A stretch of DNA of 64,000 nt from Pseudomonas fluorescens. Its GTDB lineage: Bacteria > Pseudomonadota > Gammaproteobacteria > Pseudomonadales > Pseudomonadaceae. The DNA lies in assembly GCF_902497875.1 (NCBI RefSeq), contig NZ_CABVHY010000004.1:186001-250000 (forward strand), read 5' to 3'. The position numbers and the translations under genes are program-made. Below the pieces are notes generated by a model. The model saw only the letters and a list, made by a program, of their open reading frames with translations, was not told where the DNA came from and did no database searches. Each line of letters opens with the position of its first letter. The first letter of the stretch is position 1. Shown in pieces: positions 8,859 to 18,056 of the stretch.

Positions 8859-9739
8859 AACGTTTCGGCTTTGCAAAATTGATGTTGGTACTGGGGCTGT
8901 TGTTCATCTACCTGCCGATGCTGATCCTGGTGATCTACTCGTTCAACGCCTCGAAACTGGTGACGGTCTGGGGTGGCTGGTCGGTGAAATGGTATGTCGG
9001 CCTGCTGGACAACTCGCAACTGATGGGCTCGGTGGTGCGCTCGCTGGAAATCGCCTGCTACACCGCGATAGCCGCTGTGGCCCTGGGCACCCTGGCGGCG
9101 TTCGTGTTGACCCGGGTGACCCGCTTCAAGGGCCGCACGCTGTTCGGCGGCCTGGTCACCGCGCCGTTGGTGATGCCTGAGGTGATCACCGGTCTGTCGC
9201 TGTTGCTGCTGTTCGTCGCCATGGCGCAGATGATCGGCTGGCCCCAGGAGCGCGGCATCATCACCATCTGGATCGCCCACACCACCTTCTGCGCGGCCTA
9301 CGTGGCGGTGGTGGTCTCGGCGCGCTTGCGTGAACTGGATCTGTCCATCGAAGAAGCGGCCATGGATCTGGGGGCGCGGCCGCTGAAGGTGTTCTTCCTG
9401 ATCACCATCCCGATGATCGCACCCTCGCTGGGCGCGGGCGGGATGATGTCCTTCGCCCTGTCGCTGGATGACCTGGTACTGGCGAGCTTCGTCTCGGGGC
9501 CGGGTTCGACCACCTTGCCGATGGAAGTGTTCTCGGCGGTGCGCCTGGGGGTGAAACCGGAGATCAACGCGGTGGCCAGTCTGATTCTGCTGGTGGTCTC
9601 GTTTGTCACCTTCCTGGTCTGGTATTTCAGCCGCAAGGCCGAAGCCAACCGCAAACGCGCGATCCAGGAAGCCATGGACCAGACCGCGAGCGAATCCTGG
9701 AAGCAACCTGAGCGTCAATTGGCAGGTGCGGCTGCCTAG
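8855..9739 (+). CDS. potI: Putrescine ABC transporter permease 2
   Basis: A 294-residue inner-membrane permease, partner of PotH. The N-terminal helix [21 protein letters not shown] is followed by further membrane segments, with an EAA loop [21 protein letters not shown] near residue 170. Its ATGA overlap with potH means coupled translation, and potF follows after 55 nt. Length and order match PotI/SpuH. Confidence 0.95.
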   Translation: MKRFGFAKLMLVLGLLFIYLPMLILVIYSFNASKLVTVWGGWSVKWYVGLLDNSQLMGSVVRSLEIACYTAIAAVALGTLAAFVLTRVTRFKGRTLFGGLVTAPLVMPEVITGLSLLLLFVAMAQMIGWPQERGIITIWIAHTTFCAAYVAVVVSARLRELDLSIEEAAMDLGARPLKVFFLITIPMIAPSLGAGGMMSFALSLDDLVLASFVSGPGSTTLPMEVFSAVRLGVKPEINAVASLILLVVSFVTFLVWYFSRKAEANRKRAIQEAMDQTASESWKQPERQLAGAAA

Positions 9740-9794
9740 GCGGCCGCGTTTCAAACAAACCGCCACACATCACAAAAAAAACGGAGTTGTACGG

Positions 9795-10907
9795 ATGAAA
9801 ATGTTTGGCAGGACTCTACTCACGCTGTCCTTACTGGGTGGGTCCTTATTCAGCACGATCAGCACCTGCGCCCTGGCCAATGACCAGGTGCTGCGCGTCT
9901 ATAACTGGTCGGACTACATTGCCCCGGACACGCTGAAGAAATTCGAAGAGGAAACCGGGATCCGCGTTGTCTACGATGTATTCGACAGCAATGAAACCCT
10001 CGAGGCCAGGCTGCTCGCCGGCAAGTCGGGTTACGACATTGTCGTACCCTCCAACAGTTTTCTGGCCAAGCAGATCAAGGCTGGGGTCTACCAGCCGCTG
10101 GACAAAGCAAAACTGTCCAACTGGAAAAACCTCAACCCGACCTTGTTGAAAAACGCCTCCGCCAGCGACCCCGATAACGGCCATGCCTTCCCCTACCTGT
10201 GGGGCTCGATCGGTATCGGCTTCAACCCGGACAAGGTCAAGCAAGCCCTGGGCACCGACGCACCGGTAAATTCCTGGGACCTGCTGTTCAAACCCGAGAA
10301 CGCTGCAAAACTGAAAGCCTGCGGCATCAGCTTTCTCGACTCACCGACCGAAATGCTCCCGGCCGCCCTGCACTACCTGGGCTACCCAGTGAACTCCCAA
10401 GACCAGAAGCAGATCGCCGAGGCCGAAGCGCTGTTCATGAAAATCCGCCCTTCGGTGGCCTACTTCCATTCGTCCAAGTACATCTCGGACCTGGCCAACG
10501 GCAACATCTGCGTTGCCGTTGGTTACTCCGGCGACGTGCTGCAGGCCAAGGCCCGCGCCAAAGAAGCCGGCGACAGCGTGAAAATCAGCTACAGCATCCC
10601 GAAAGAAGGGGCAGGCAGCTTCTATGACATGGTCGCCATCCCCCGGGACGCGGCAAACGTCGAGAATGCCTACCTGTTCATGAACTTCCTGATGCGCCCG
10701 GAGATCATGGCCGAAATCACCAACAACGTCGGCTACAGCAACGCCAACGCCGCGGCGACACCCTTGGTCGACGACGCGATTCGTAACGATCCTGGCTCGT
10801 ACCCGCCGCACGAGGTGATGGCCACCCTCTATGCCGTCCCCGACCTGCCCATCGGCACCCAGCGCCTGATGACCCGTGGCTGGACCCGGGTAAAACTCGG
10901 CCATTAG
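9795..10907 (+). CDS. potF: Periplasmic putrescine-binding protein
   Basis: A 370-residue substrate-binding protein of the PotD/PotF family. It starts with a Sec signal peptide (residues about 1-31, ending near CALAN). The hallmark [21 protein letters not shown] follows, with later [17 protein letters not shown] and [10 protein letters not shown] segments that line the ligand site. It captures polyamine in the periplasm for PotGHI. The ATG has GGAG 8 nt upstream. A terminator about 110 nt downstream closes the potGHIF operon. A second, divergent homologue lies at 19777, so ligand preferences may differ. Confidence 0.93.
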   Translation: MKMFGRTLLTLSLLGGSLFSTISTCALANDQVLRVYNWSDYIAPDTLKKFEEETGIRVVYDVFDSNETLEARLLAGKSGYDIVVPSNSFLAKQIKAGVYQPLDKAKLSNWKNLNPTLLKNASASDPDNGHAFPYLWGSIGIGFNPDKVKQALGTDAPVNSWDLLFKPENAAKLKACGISFLDSPTEMLPAALHYLGYPVNSQDQKQIAEAEALFMKIRPSVAYFHSSKYISDLANGNICVAVGYSGDVLQAKARAKEAGDSVKISYSIPKEGAGSFYDMVAIPRDAANVENAYLFMNFLMRPEIMAEITNNVGYSNANAAATPLVDDAIRNDPGSYPPHEVMATLYAVPDLPIGTQRLMTRGWTRVKLGH

Positions 10908-11018
10908 ATCCCCGCGCCCCTACCGGCGCGACACCCTATTCCGTTCACGCCGCGACTTACCAACGCGGCAACAACCTGAACGGCTTCACCTGGCCTCCCT
11001 CGGTTAAGGTGATTCCTG

Positions 11019-11039
11019 GCGCCTTCGGGCGCTTTTTTT
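11019..11039 (+). terminator. Rho-independent terminator after potF
   Basis: GCGCC, TTCG tetraloop, GGCGC, then seven T residues. It is a textbook terminator that ends the puuD/potGHIF transcription unit. Confidence 0.9.
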
Positions 11040-11236
11040 GTTTCGGTCCGGCTATTTGAAGCGCAGGTGATGCGGATTGCCCTGCTCTATTCTTTGCATG
11101 GAGTGACAGAGCAAAGATTTTTTGCGGGTGAACCTTATCCCCCGATACCCGGTCGATACTTGCAACCTAAGCTATGTTTGCCGGTACCCGCATCGACGGT
11201 GGTCACTGGTCAGCTTCATTTTCTGGAGAATGCCCG

Positions 11237-11959
11237 ATGATATCGACTCTACACATAGCCAGGCTCAAAGCATGGGGCGCCCATGGGTTTACCGCCACCG
11301 GCGTGGTCACCGCATTCCTGGCGACCATCGCCTTGTTCGAGGACCATCCCAAGGCCTGCCTGCTGTGGCTGGGGGTGGCGCTGATCGTCGATGGCGTCGA
11401 CGGCTCGCTGGCGCGCAAGGTCAATGTCCAGACGGTTCTGCCGGGATTCGATGGGTCGGTGCTGGATCTGGTCATCGACTACCTGACCTATGTGTTCATC
11501 CCGGCCCTGTTCATCTATTGGTATGTCGAGCTGCCGGGCTACACACCGCTGCTGACCGTATCGGTGATCCTGGTCTCTTCGCTGTTCTGCTTCTGCAACG
11601 TCAACATGAAGAGCAAGGACAACTACTTCCAGGGCTTCCCCGCCGCCTGGAATGTGGTCGCCCTGTGCCTCTACATCATCTCCCCGCCACCCTGGATCAC
11701 CCTGCTCAGCATCATCGGGCTGGCGCTATTGACCGTGTCCCGGATGAAATTCCTCCACCCCTTCCGCGTCCGCCGGTTCATGCCGATCAACATCGCCGTG
11801 ACCGCCGTCTGGCTGCTGTGCAGCCTGTCGCTGGTGCTCAACCATCCAGGCAAAGACCCGATGGTGATGGGGCTGTGGCTGGCGATGTCGGCTTATTTTC
11901 TGGGCATTTGTATTTGGCGCACTTCGCTGGAGTGGCTCGACAGGTCTCGCGCGCAATAA
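11237..11959 (+). CDS. pcs: Phosphatidylcholine synthase (CDP-diacylglycerol + choline)
   Basis: A 240-residue inner-membrane CDP-alcohol phosphotransferase with about eight hydrophobic helices. The motif DGVDGSLARKVNVQ continues to GFDGSVLDLVIDY, the spaced Asp pattern (DG-x2-DG ... D ... D) that binds metal and CDP. The VIDYLTYVFIPA continuation and the absence of an extra N-terminal domain point to bacterial phosphatidylcholine synthase rather than PgsA or PssA. The product is phosphatidylcholine made directly from choline, found only in some Pseudomonas. The start is chosen at the ATG 8 nt after GGAG. It is monocistronic, flanked by the potF terminator and REP sequences. Confidence 0.88.
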   Translation: MISTLHIARLKAWGAHGFTATGVVTAFLATIALFEDHPKACLLWLGVALIVDGVDGSLARKVNVQTVLPGFDGSVLDLVIDYLTYVFIPALFIYWYVELPGYTPLLTVSVILVSSLFCFCNVNMKSKDNYFQGFPAAWNVVALCLYIISPPPWITLLSIIGLALLTVSRMKFLHPFRVRRFMPINIAVTAVWLLCSLSLVLNHPGKDPMVMGLWLAMSAYFLGICIWRTSLEWLDRSRAQ

Positions 11960-12042
11960 AGCGCCGCGGTTGGCGAGGACGTGATGCCTCGCCAAGTGGA
12001 CCTCGCTGTCGTCGCCTAGCCCTATCTGTCAGGCCGCTTTCC

Positions 12043-12157
12043 CTGTGGGAGCGAGCTTGCTCGCGATGGACGTTAACGATAACGCGTGTTTTCTGAATAA
12101 ACGCGCCGCCCTTGAGTCCATCGCTAGCAATCGAGTGTCGACCGGCTGCTCCTACAG
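12043..12157. repeat. REP pair (GGAGCGAGCTTGCTCGCGA type), right arm degenerate
   Basis: The left arm is GTGGGAGCGAGCTTGCTCGC, followed by the conserved core GACGTTAACGATAACGCGTG. The right arm is damaged, retaining TCGCTAGCAA and CTGCTCCTACAG. Near-identical intact copies occur at 41503 and 63139. Confidence 0.85.
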
Positions 12158-12205
12158 AGACCTCATTTCCTTAACTGACGGGCATTGAGGCAAGCCAGTT
12201 CCAAC

Positions 12206-12250
12206 AAGATCAAGATCAAAAGATCGCAGCCTGCGGCAGCTCCTACAGGG
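12206..12250. repeat. Single REP arm
   Basis: A solitary right arm, AAAAGATCGCAGCCTGCGGC then AGCTCCTACAG, without its partner. It lies in the spacer between pcs and a convergent LysR gene. Confidence 0.85.
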
Positions 12251-12266
12251 GAATGCGTACGCCCAG

Positions 12267-12294
12267 GCCGAATGGAGGTGTTCATCAGGGGACT
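12267..12294. repeat. Fragment of the longer repeat seen at 23690
   Basis: About 28 nt (GGAGGTGTTCATCAGGGG and the preceding CAGGCCGA) match the start of the longer dispersed element near 23740. It looks like a remnant of that element next to a REP arm. Confidence 0.5.
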
Positions 12295-12358
12295 GGAGCT
12301 CGTGCGGCCTACCCAATTGCGTGATCAGCGGCTCGGTTTCTCTGTTGACTCAACAACT

Positions 12359-13291
12359 TCAATCATCGACAACCCGTGCATCTGTAAACGAATCAATGCC
12401 CTGCTGCGCACAAACCTCCCGAAGGCAACCCCGCAACCAGCGATGCGCCAGATCGGCATCCAGCCGTGGATGCCAGAGCATTGCGACGGTGAACGTTGGC
12501 ATTGAGATCGGAAGCAAAAAGCTGTGCATTCCAGCGCGCAGGTTGGCGGTGTGCCGTTCGGGAACGCTGGCGATCAGGTCGGTGGCCCGGGCGAGCGCCA
12601 GCGCGGTCGAAAAGCCGGCGACGATGGTTACTATCTCCCGCTCAAGCTCGAGCGGCTTCAGCGCTTCATCAATAGGCCCCTTGTCTTGCCCCCGCCGGGA
12701 GACGCTGATGTGCCTGCCAGCCGCATAACGGGAGGGAGTGATCTCGCCCTGACTCAGCGGGTGCCCGATTCGCACGACGCCAATCAAACGGTCCCGGAAC
12801 AAGGCCTGGGTGCGCAGCTCCGGGCCAGCGGTCTTGCCCACCACGCCTGTTTCCAGATCGACCGTCCCGTCGCGAAGTGGCGTGCTGTCTTTATCTGGCT
12901 TGGGCACGAAGCGCAGCCGCACACCAGGCGCTTGTGCGTCGATGCGGGCAATGAGCTGCGCGCCGAAGTTCTCCACGAAACCGTCACTGGTGCGCAGCGT
13001 GAAGGTTCGAACCAGCTGTTTGAGGTCGATCTGCTCGGCAGGACGTAGAACTGCTTCGGCGTTTTGCACCAACTGACTGACCCGCTCGCGCAGTTCCAGC
13101 GCTCGGGGGGTGGGAACCAGACCGCGTCCGGCTCTGACCAACAGCGGATCGCCGGTGGTTTCCCGCAAGCGCGCCAGTGCCCGACTCATCGCCGACGGGC
13201 TAAGCCGCAGCCGCTTCGCAGCGCGCGCAACGCTGCCTTCTGCGAGCAACACATCCAGGGTGACCAGCAAGTTGAGATCGGGTATCGACAT
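12359..13291 (-). CDS. LysR-family transcriptional regulator
   Basis: A 310-residue LysR regulator. The N-terminal winged helix is complete (LNLLVTLDVLLAEGSVARAAKRL, then SPSAMSRALARLRETTGDPLLVR), followed by a LysR substrate domain from about residue 90. The gene is divergent from the DHA2 efflux gene at 13433 with 141 nt between, the classic layout for a LysR activator or repressor of its neighbour. The inducer cannot be read from sequence. Confidence 0.9.
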   Translation of the reverse strand: MSIPDLNLLVTLDVLLAEGSVARAAKRLRLSPSAMSRALARLRETTGDPLLVRAGRGLVPTPRALELRERVSQLVQNAEAVLRPAEQIDLKQLVRTFTLRTSDGFVENFGAQLIARIDAQAPGVRLRFVPKPDKDSTPLRDGTVDLETGVVGKTAGPELRTQALFRDRLIGVVRIGHPLSQGEITPSRYAAGRHISVSRRGQDKGPIDEALKPLELEREIVTIVAGFSTALALARATDLIASVPERHTANLRAGMHSFLLPISMPTFTVAMLWHPRLDADLAHRWLRGCLREVCAQQGIDSFTDARVVDD

Positions 13292-13432
13292 GCATTGCTC
13301 CTGGCATGGCGTGATTGTGGCATGGCGTTAAACGCACGAATAAAGTGCAAATGCTGCGCCTTCCGCCATGTTATGCGCAGGCGTAGATTTCTGACAGCTC
13401 CGTATCGGGAGTCGCCAAAAACAGGGGACATG

Positions 13433-14890
13433 ATGAAGCCAGCAATCGCAGTACGAAATGAGGTGGCAGCGGGAGATATACCGCGGACACCTACAGTGCG
13501 CTGGGCGCTCGCCAGCCTTTCGCTATCCATGTTGCTGTCCTCGCTCGGCACCAGCATTGCCAATGTGGGCTTGCCGACCCTGGCCCAGGTGTTCAACGCC
13601 TCCTTCCAGGAAGTCCAGTGGGTCGTCATCGCCTATCTACTGGCCATCACCACCCTGATCGTCAGCGTTGGACGGCTCGGTGACATCATCGGCCGTCGGC
13701 GGCTGCTCCTGGCGGGAATCGCCTTGTTCACGCTGGCCTCGGCCCTGTGCGGCTTCGCGCCCTCGCTCTGGCTGCTGATTGCCGGCCGGGCGCTGCAGGG
13801 CCTCGGTGCGGCGATCATGATGGCGCTGACCATGGCCTTTGTCGGCGACACGGTTGCGAAGGCAAAGACCGGTAGCGCCATGGGTTTACTCGGGACAATG
13901 TCCGCGACGGGCACTGCTCTGGGGCCGTCGCTCGGCGGAGTGCTGATCGCCGGACTCGGCTGGCAGGCCATCTTCCTGATCACCGTACCCCTGGGCCTCC
14001 TGACTTTTCTGCTCGCCCATCGCTACCTGCCCGCCGATCGCCAGCGGCCGAAAACCGATCGTGTCGGTTTCGACCCTCTGGGCACGCTGCTGCTGGCTCT
14101 GACGCTCGCGGCTTATGCGCTGGCCATGACGCTTGGCCGCGGCAATTTTGGCCCGCTGAACATCGCCCTGCTGTTGGCTGCGTTGGTCGGCGCCGGCCTG
14201 TTCGTGCTCGCCGAGACGCGAGTCGCCTCACCCTTGATGCGCTTGTCGCTGTTCCGCGATCCGGTGCTCAGTGGCAGCCTCGCCATGAGCGCCCTGGTCT
14301 CGACGGTGATGATGGCGACGCTGGTGGTCGGGCCCTTCTATCTCGCCCATGCGCTCGGGCTGGAAGCCGCTCTGGTGGGTCTGGTGTTATCGGTCGGACC
14401 GTTTTTCGCGGCGCTGACGGGAGTGCCCGCCGGGCGCATTGCCGACCGTTTTGGCGCGCAGCGCATGACCCTCTTCGGGCTTGGCGGAATGGCGGCCGGT
14501 TGCCTCATTTTATCGGTGATGCCAGAGACGCTCGGGATCTTCGGCTACATCGCGCCCATTGTGCTCATCACCATCAGCTATGCACTGTTCCAGACCGCCA
14601 ACAACACCGCGGTCATGACAGATATTCGCCCGGACCAACGGGGCGTCATCGCCGGCATGCTCAACCTGTCGCGAAACCTGGGGCTGATCACGGGTGCCTC
14701 CGCTTTGGGTGCGGTGTTCGTGTTCGCCTCGGCGACGATCGACATCACCACGGCGCGTCCCGAGGCCGTTGCCTGCGGCATGCGAACTACGTTCGCCGTC
14801 GCCCTGGCGCTGATCGTCAGCGCGCTGGTCATTGCCTTTGGAAGCCGGGCCCTGGCTACGCGCGCTACGTTCCCTGGAGACGTCGGATAA
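13433..14890 (+). CDS. MFS drug efflux transporter, DHA2 (14-helix) family
   Basis: A 485-residue inner-membrane proton-coupled exporter. It has the DHA motif A signature GRLGDIIGRRRLLLAG after helix 2, motif C-like GTALGPSLGGVL around residue 160, and about 14 hydrophobic segments, which places it in the EmrB/QacA-like DHA2 group. I choose the second of two adjacent ATGs (13430 or 13433) for better spacing to AGGGGA. The divergent LysR gene is the probable regulator. The substrate is unknown. Confidence 0.88.
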   Translation: MKPAIAVRNEVAAGDIPRTPTVRWALASLSLSMLLSSLGTSIANVGLPTLAQVFNASFQEVQWVVIAYLLAITTLIVSVGRLGDIIGRRRLLLAGIALFTLASALCGFAPSLWLLIAGRALQGLGAAIMMALTMAFVGDTVAKAKTGSAMGLLGTMSATGTALGPSLGGVLIAGLGWQAIFLITVPLGLLTFLLAHRYLPADRQRPKTDRVGFDPLGTLLLALTLAAYALAMTLGRGNFGPLNIALLLAALVGAGLFVLAETRVASPLMRLSLFRDPVLSGSLAMSALVSTVMMATLVVGPFYLAHALGLEAALVGLVLSVGPFFAALTGVPAGRIADRFGAQRMTLFGLGGMAAGCLILSVMPETLGIFGYIAPIVLITISYALFQTANNTAVMTDIRPDQRGVIAGMLNLSRNLGLITGASALGAVFVFASATIDITTARPEAVACGMRTTFAVALALIVSALVIAFGSRALATRATFPGDVG

Positions 14891-14992
14891 AATTTCTCTC
14901 GCTGTTCTGCTCTCTCTTCCCTTGATGGCAGCCCGGTAGCGGCTAACATTATTCTCATGTCGGATCCCGCGCCACGCTTGCGGAGCACGTTC

Positions 14993-15430
14993 ATGGCAGA
15001 TACCAAGACAAGGTTGGAATCGGTGGTGACCCTGGTCCAAGTCATAAGCGTGGTCGCGGGTGTCGTCATCAGTGTTCTGAGTTTCAATTCAACCCGGCAG
15101 AAAGAGGCCGAGGCGCGCATTGTCGAAGCGACGAAACCGCTCTACGAACTTCGTCGGGCGATTTACATCGAGACGGTGAAAACAGCTGCCATAATCGCCA
15201 ACCCTGACGACCGTACGCCAAGAGAAGTCGCCAGGGCCAAGCGTCGCTTCCGCGAGCTGTACGTGGCGGAGCTGAGTATGGTGGAGGCTCCGGGCGTGGA
15301 GCAGAAAATGGTTGCGTTCGCCCAGCAGGTAGATCCATCGCTGGTTCAGCTCACGCCAGCGCAAAGTGCTGCACTCAATCTTTCCCACGCGCTACGCGAT
15401 TCCTACATCAGCTTGCCGTCCGGCCGTTAA
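14993..15430 (+). CDS. Small membrane-anchored protein of unknown function
   Basis: A 145-residue protein I do not recognise. It has one N-terminal hydrophobic helix (VVTLVQVISVVAGVVISVLSF) followed by a charged, helix-prone domain rich in Glu and Arg (ARIVEATKPLYELRRAIYIE, then EVARAKRRFRELYV), suggesting a single-pass anchor with a coiled cytoplasmic or periplasmic part. The ATG at 14993 is preferred over one at 14957 because GGAG lies 7 nt upstream. It is 103 nt downstream of the DHA2 gene and convergent with nahR. Confidence 0.65.
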   Translation: MADTKTRLESVVTLVQVISVVAGVVISVLSFNSTRQKEAEARIVEATKPLYELRRAIYIETVKTAAIIANPDDRTPREVARAKRRFRELYVAELSMVEAPGVEQKMVAFAQQVDPSLVQLTPAQSAALNLSHALRDSYISLPSGR

Positions 15431-15490
15431 AACAGCGCGAGAAAAACGCGAACCCTGGTACGAGCTGACTGCTCGCCGATCACTCACCCC

Positions 15491-16393
15491 TCAGTCCGAA
15501 AACAAGTCGAACATCAACTGGCGAAGCCAGCGGTTGCCCGGATCCTTGTGATATTTGGCGTGCCAGAACAGATTGATGGCAATCTCTGGCAACGCCACCG
15601 GATGCGGTAGCGAGGTCAGACCGAAAGGTTCTTCGCAGCAGGCGGCGAAGCGCTCAGGCACGGTCGCCAGCAGGTCAGTGCGCTGAAGAATGTGCCCTAC
15701 CGCAACGAAATGCGGCACCTCCAGACGTACCGAACGCTCGATACCTTCCCGGGCCATGAAGGCATCAACTTCGCCATGGCCGGTGTTGGCCGAGATCACC
15801 CTGACATGCCCGTACGAGCAGAATCGCTCCAGGGTCAAAGGCTCTCGCGTGGCCGGGTGGTCCTTGCGGCACATGCACACATAGCGATGGTGGAACAGTC
15901 GACGCTGGAAAAACCCCGCCTGCAGGTGCGGCAGCAAGCCGACAGCCAGATCTACCGTGCCGCTCTGCAGGTCCTCGCGCAGGCTCATGGGATTTTCCCG
16001 CACGGTACTGATCCTGCATTTGGGTGCCTGCCTGGCCAATGCATCCATCAGCCGGGGAGTGAAATAGATCTCGCCGATATCGGTCATCGCCAGCGTGAAC
16101 ACCCGCTCGCTGGTCGCGGGATCAAAGCTGTCCTGCCGGTTCAAGGCATCGCGCAACGTATGCAGGGCAAGGCCGACGGGCTCGGCCAGTTGCTCGGCAT
16201 AGGGCGTCGGCTGCATGCCCTGGTAGGTGCGCACGAACAGTTCGTCCTGCAAGGCCAGGCGCAAGCGTTTGAGGGCATTGCTCACCGCGGGCTGGGTCAG
16301 GCCCAGATTGTCGGCGGCGGTGGAGACTCTTCGGTCCCGCAGGAGCTGGTTGAACACCACCAGCAGATTCAGATCCAGATCGCGCAGCTCCAT
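15491..16393 (-). CDS. nahR: LysR-type salicylate-responsive activator (NahR-like)
   Basis: A 300-residue LysR regulator closely resembling NahR of the NAH7 naphthalene plasmid. It begins MELRDLDLNLLVVFNQLL, continues LGLTQPAVSNALKRLR in the helix-turn-helix, has MTDIGEIYFTPRLMDALA and GTVDLAVGLLPHLQ in the inducer-binding domain, and ends LRQLMFDLFSD. NahR binds salicylate and activates salicylate degradation genes. The start is set at the conserved MELRD with GGAG upstream; a longer frame to 16525 adds 44 unlikely residues. It is divergent from nahG by 159 nt. Confidence 0.92.
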   Translation of the reverse strand: MELRDLDLNLLVVFNQLLRDRRVSTAADNLGLTQPAVSNALKRLRLALQDELFVRTYQGMQPTPYAEQLAEPVGLALHTLRDALNRQDSFDPATSERVFTLAMTDIGEIYFTPRLMDALARQAPKCRISTVRENPMSLREDLQSGTVDLAVGLLPHLQAGFFQRRLFHHRYVCMCRKDHPATREPLTLERFCSYGHVRVISANTGHGEVDAFMAREGIERSVRLEVPHFVAVGHILQRTDLLATVPERFAACCEEPFGLTSLPHPVALPEIAINLFWHAKYHKDPGNRWLRQLMFDLFSD

Positions 16394-16448
16394 GGGACTC
16401 CAACGCTTGCGCCTACTCCAATGGATGGGAGGAGATGAACGCAAAGCA

Positions 16449-16467
16449 ATATTCATAGTGGAAATAT
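16449..16467 (+). promoter_or_regulatory. Candidate NahR operator in the nahR/nahG spacer
   Basis: An imperfect dyad, ATATTC-N6-GAAATAT, contains the LysR-type T-N11-A pattern. ATTCATAGTGGAAAT shares its ATTCA start and AT end with the published NahR site ATTCAC-GCT-N2-TGAT. It lies about 90 nt upstream of the nahG ATG, a plausible activator position. Confidence 0.45.
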
Positions 16468-16552
16468 CGTGTATGGGTTTAGGCCTATTTATTAATACTA
16501 CTCGAGCCGTGATGATCGGTCGCACAAAAACAAAGCGACCATAGGTACCACA

Positions 16553-17848
16553 ATGAATAACAACAGCAGCTCAGCCTTGCGTATCGGGATTGTTGGCGGC
16601 GGTATTTCCGGTGTCGCGCTTGCCCTGGATCTTTGCCGCCATCGCCATCTCGACGTCCAACTGTTCGAATCCGCTCCTGCCTTCGGTGAGGTCGGCGCAG
16701 GTGTTTCCTTCGGCGCCAACGCGGTTCGCGCGCTGGCCGGCCTGGGGCTGGCCGAGCCCTATCGACAGATCGCCGACCGTACGCCCGAGCCCTGGCAGGA
16801 CGTGTGGTTCGAGTGGCGTCGAAGCAACGATGCCCACTACCTCGGTGCCAGCGTGGCGCCGGGGGTCGGTCAGTCCTCGGTTCACCGTGCGGACTTTCTC
16901 GAGGTGCTGGCGAGTCGCCTTCCCGCCGGCATCGCCCGCTTCAACAAACGCGCGGCCGCCGTCGAGCAGCACGCCGACGAAGCCCGAGTGGTGTTCACCG
17001 ACGGCAGCGACTATCGCTGCGACCTGCTGATCGGCGCGGATGGGATCAAGTCGGCGTTAAGAGGCCATGTCCTGGAGGGGCTGGGTGCGCCACCTGCCGC
17101 GCCGCGTTTCAGCGGCACCATCGCCTATCGCGGGCTGATCGACAGCCAGCAACTGCGCGAAGCCTACCGCGCCCGGGGCATCGATGAGCACCTGATCGAT
17201 GTGCCGCAGATGTACCTGGGGCTGGACGCTCATATCCTCACCTTCCCGGTCAAACAGGGTCGACTGATCAACGTGGTCGCCTTCGTGTCCGACCGTAGCG
17301 CGCCGGACCCGGTCTGGCCCAAGGACGCTCCCTGGGTCCGCGAAACCAGTCAGCGCGAGATGCTCGACGCCTTCGCGGGCTGGGGCGACGCCGCGCGAAT
17401 CCTCCTGGAAAGCATTCCGGCGCCAAGCTGTTGGGCCCTGCACGATCTGGCCGAACTACCGGGTTACGTTCATGGCCGGGTCGCGCTCATTGGCGATGCC
17501 GCTCACGCCACGCTGCCCCACCAGGGTGCCGGTGCTGGACAGGGTCTGGAAGACGCCTTTTTTCTGGCACGCCTGCTCGGCGACCCACGGCTGAGCAACG
17601 ACAAGCTGCACGCCCTGCTTGCGGCCTACGATGCGCTGCGCCGTCCACGTGCCTGCCGCGTGCAGCGAACCTCGCGAGAAGCCGGCGAGCTGTACGAGCT
17701 GCGCGATCCGGCTGTGGGGGCGGACGAACCAGCCTTGTCCTCGACGCTGGAAAGCCGCTTCGACTGGCTGTGGAATCACGATCTGGATGCAGACGTAATC
17801 CGGGCTCGCGAACTACTGGGCTGGGAAGCCCTGTGCAGCAGTCACTGA
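16553..17848 (+). CDS. nahG: Salicylate 1-monooxygenase (salicylate hydroxylase)
   Basis: A 431-residue single-component FAD monooxygenase. It shows IGIVGGGISGVALALDL for FAD, the CDLLIGADGIKSALR (DG) motif for FAD/NADH, and GRVALIGDAAHATLPHQGAG (GD motif). The stretches FGEVGAGVSFGANAVRAL and DVWFEWRR follow NahG of P. putida closely. It converts salicylate, NADH and O2 to catechol and CO2 in the cytoplasm. No ring-cleavage gene is nearby, so catechol must feed a chromosomal beta-ketoadipate or meta pathway elsewhere. It is flanked by divergent nahR and, downstream beyond a REP pair, a transporter. Confidence 0.93.
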   Translation: MNNNSSSALRIGIVGGGISGVALALDLCRHRHLDVQLFESAPAFGEVGAGVSFGANAVRALAGLGLAEPYRQIADRTPEPWQDVWFEWRRSNDAHYLGASVAPGVGQSSVHRADFLEVLASRLPAGIARFNKRAAAVEQHADEARVVFTDGSDYRCDLLIGADGIKSALRGHVLEGLGAPPAAPRFSGTIAYRGLIDSQQLREAYRARGIDEHLIDVPQMYLGLDAHILTFPVKQGRLINVVAFVSDRSAPDPVWPKDAPWVRETSQREMLDAFAGWGDAARILLESIPAPSCWALHDLAELPGYVHGRVALIGDAAHATLPHQGAGAGQGLEDAFFLARLLGDPRLSNDKLHALLAAYDALRRPRACRVQRTSREAGELYELRDPAVGADEPALSSTLESRFDWLWNHDLDADVIRARELLGWEALCSSH

Positions 17849-17890
17849 AGGGGGTGTGTTCATCCGGCAGCTCGTGGATGTACACGATCG

Positions 17891-17983
17891 GCGTAGGAGC
17901 TGGCGAAGCCTGCGATCTTTTGGCGGTTCTGCATATTGCCCGCAAGCAAAATCAAAAGATCGCAGCCTGCGGCAGGTCCTACA
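17891..17983. repeat. REP pair between nahG and the MFS gene
   Basis: Inverted arms GTAGGAGCTGGCGAAGCCTG and GCAGCCTGCGGCAGGTCCTA flank a short core containing GGCGGTTCTGCATATTGCC. The same core is seen in the copies near 23400 and 23600. Confidence 0.9.
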
Positions 17984-18056
17984 GCCCAGCGGCCGTCACC
18001 GGGGACTCCGTCGCCTTAGTCCCAGGCCTTATAACAATGACAAGAAGAGCCAAGCC

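Noticed and set aside
8513..9766. Minus-strand open frame of about 417 codons opposite potH and potI
   Set aside because: It runs against two clear permease genes and is His/Arg/Gln-rich, typical of antisense translation of high-GC genes.
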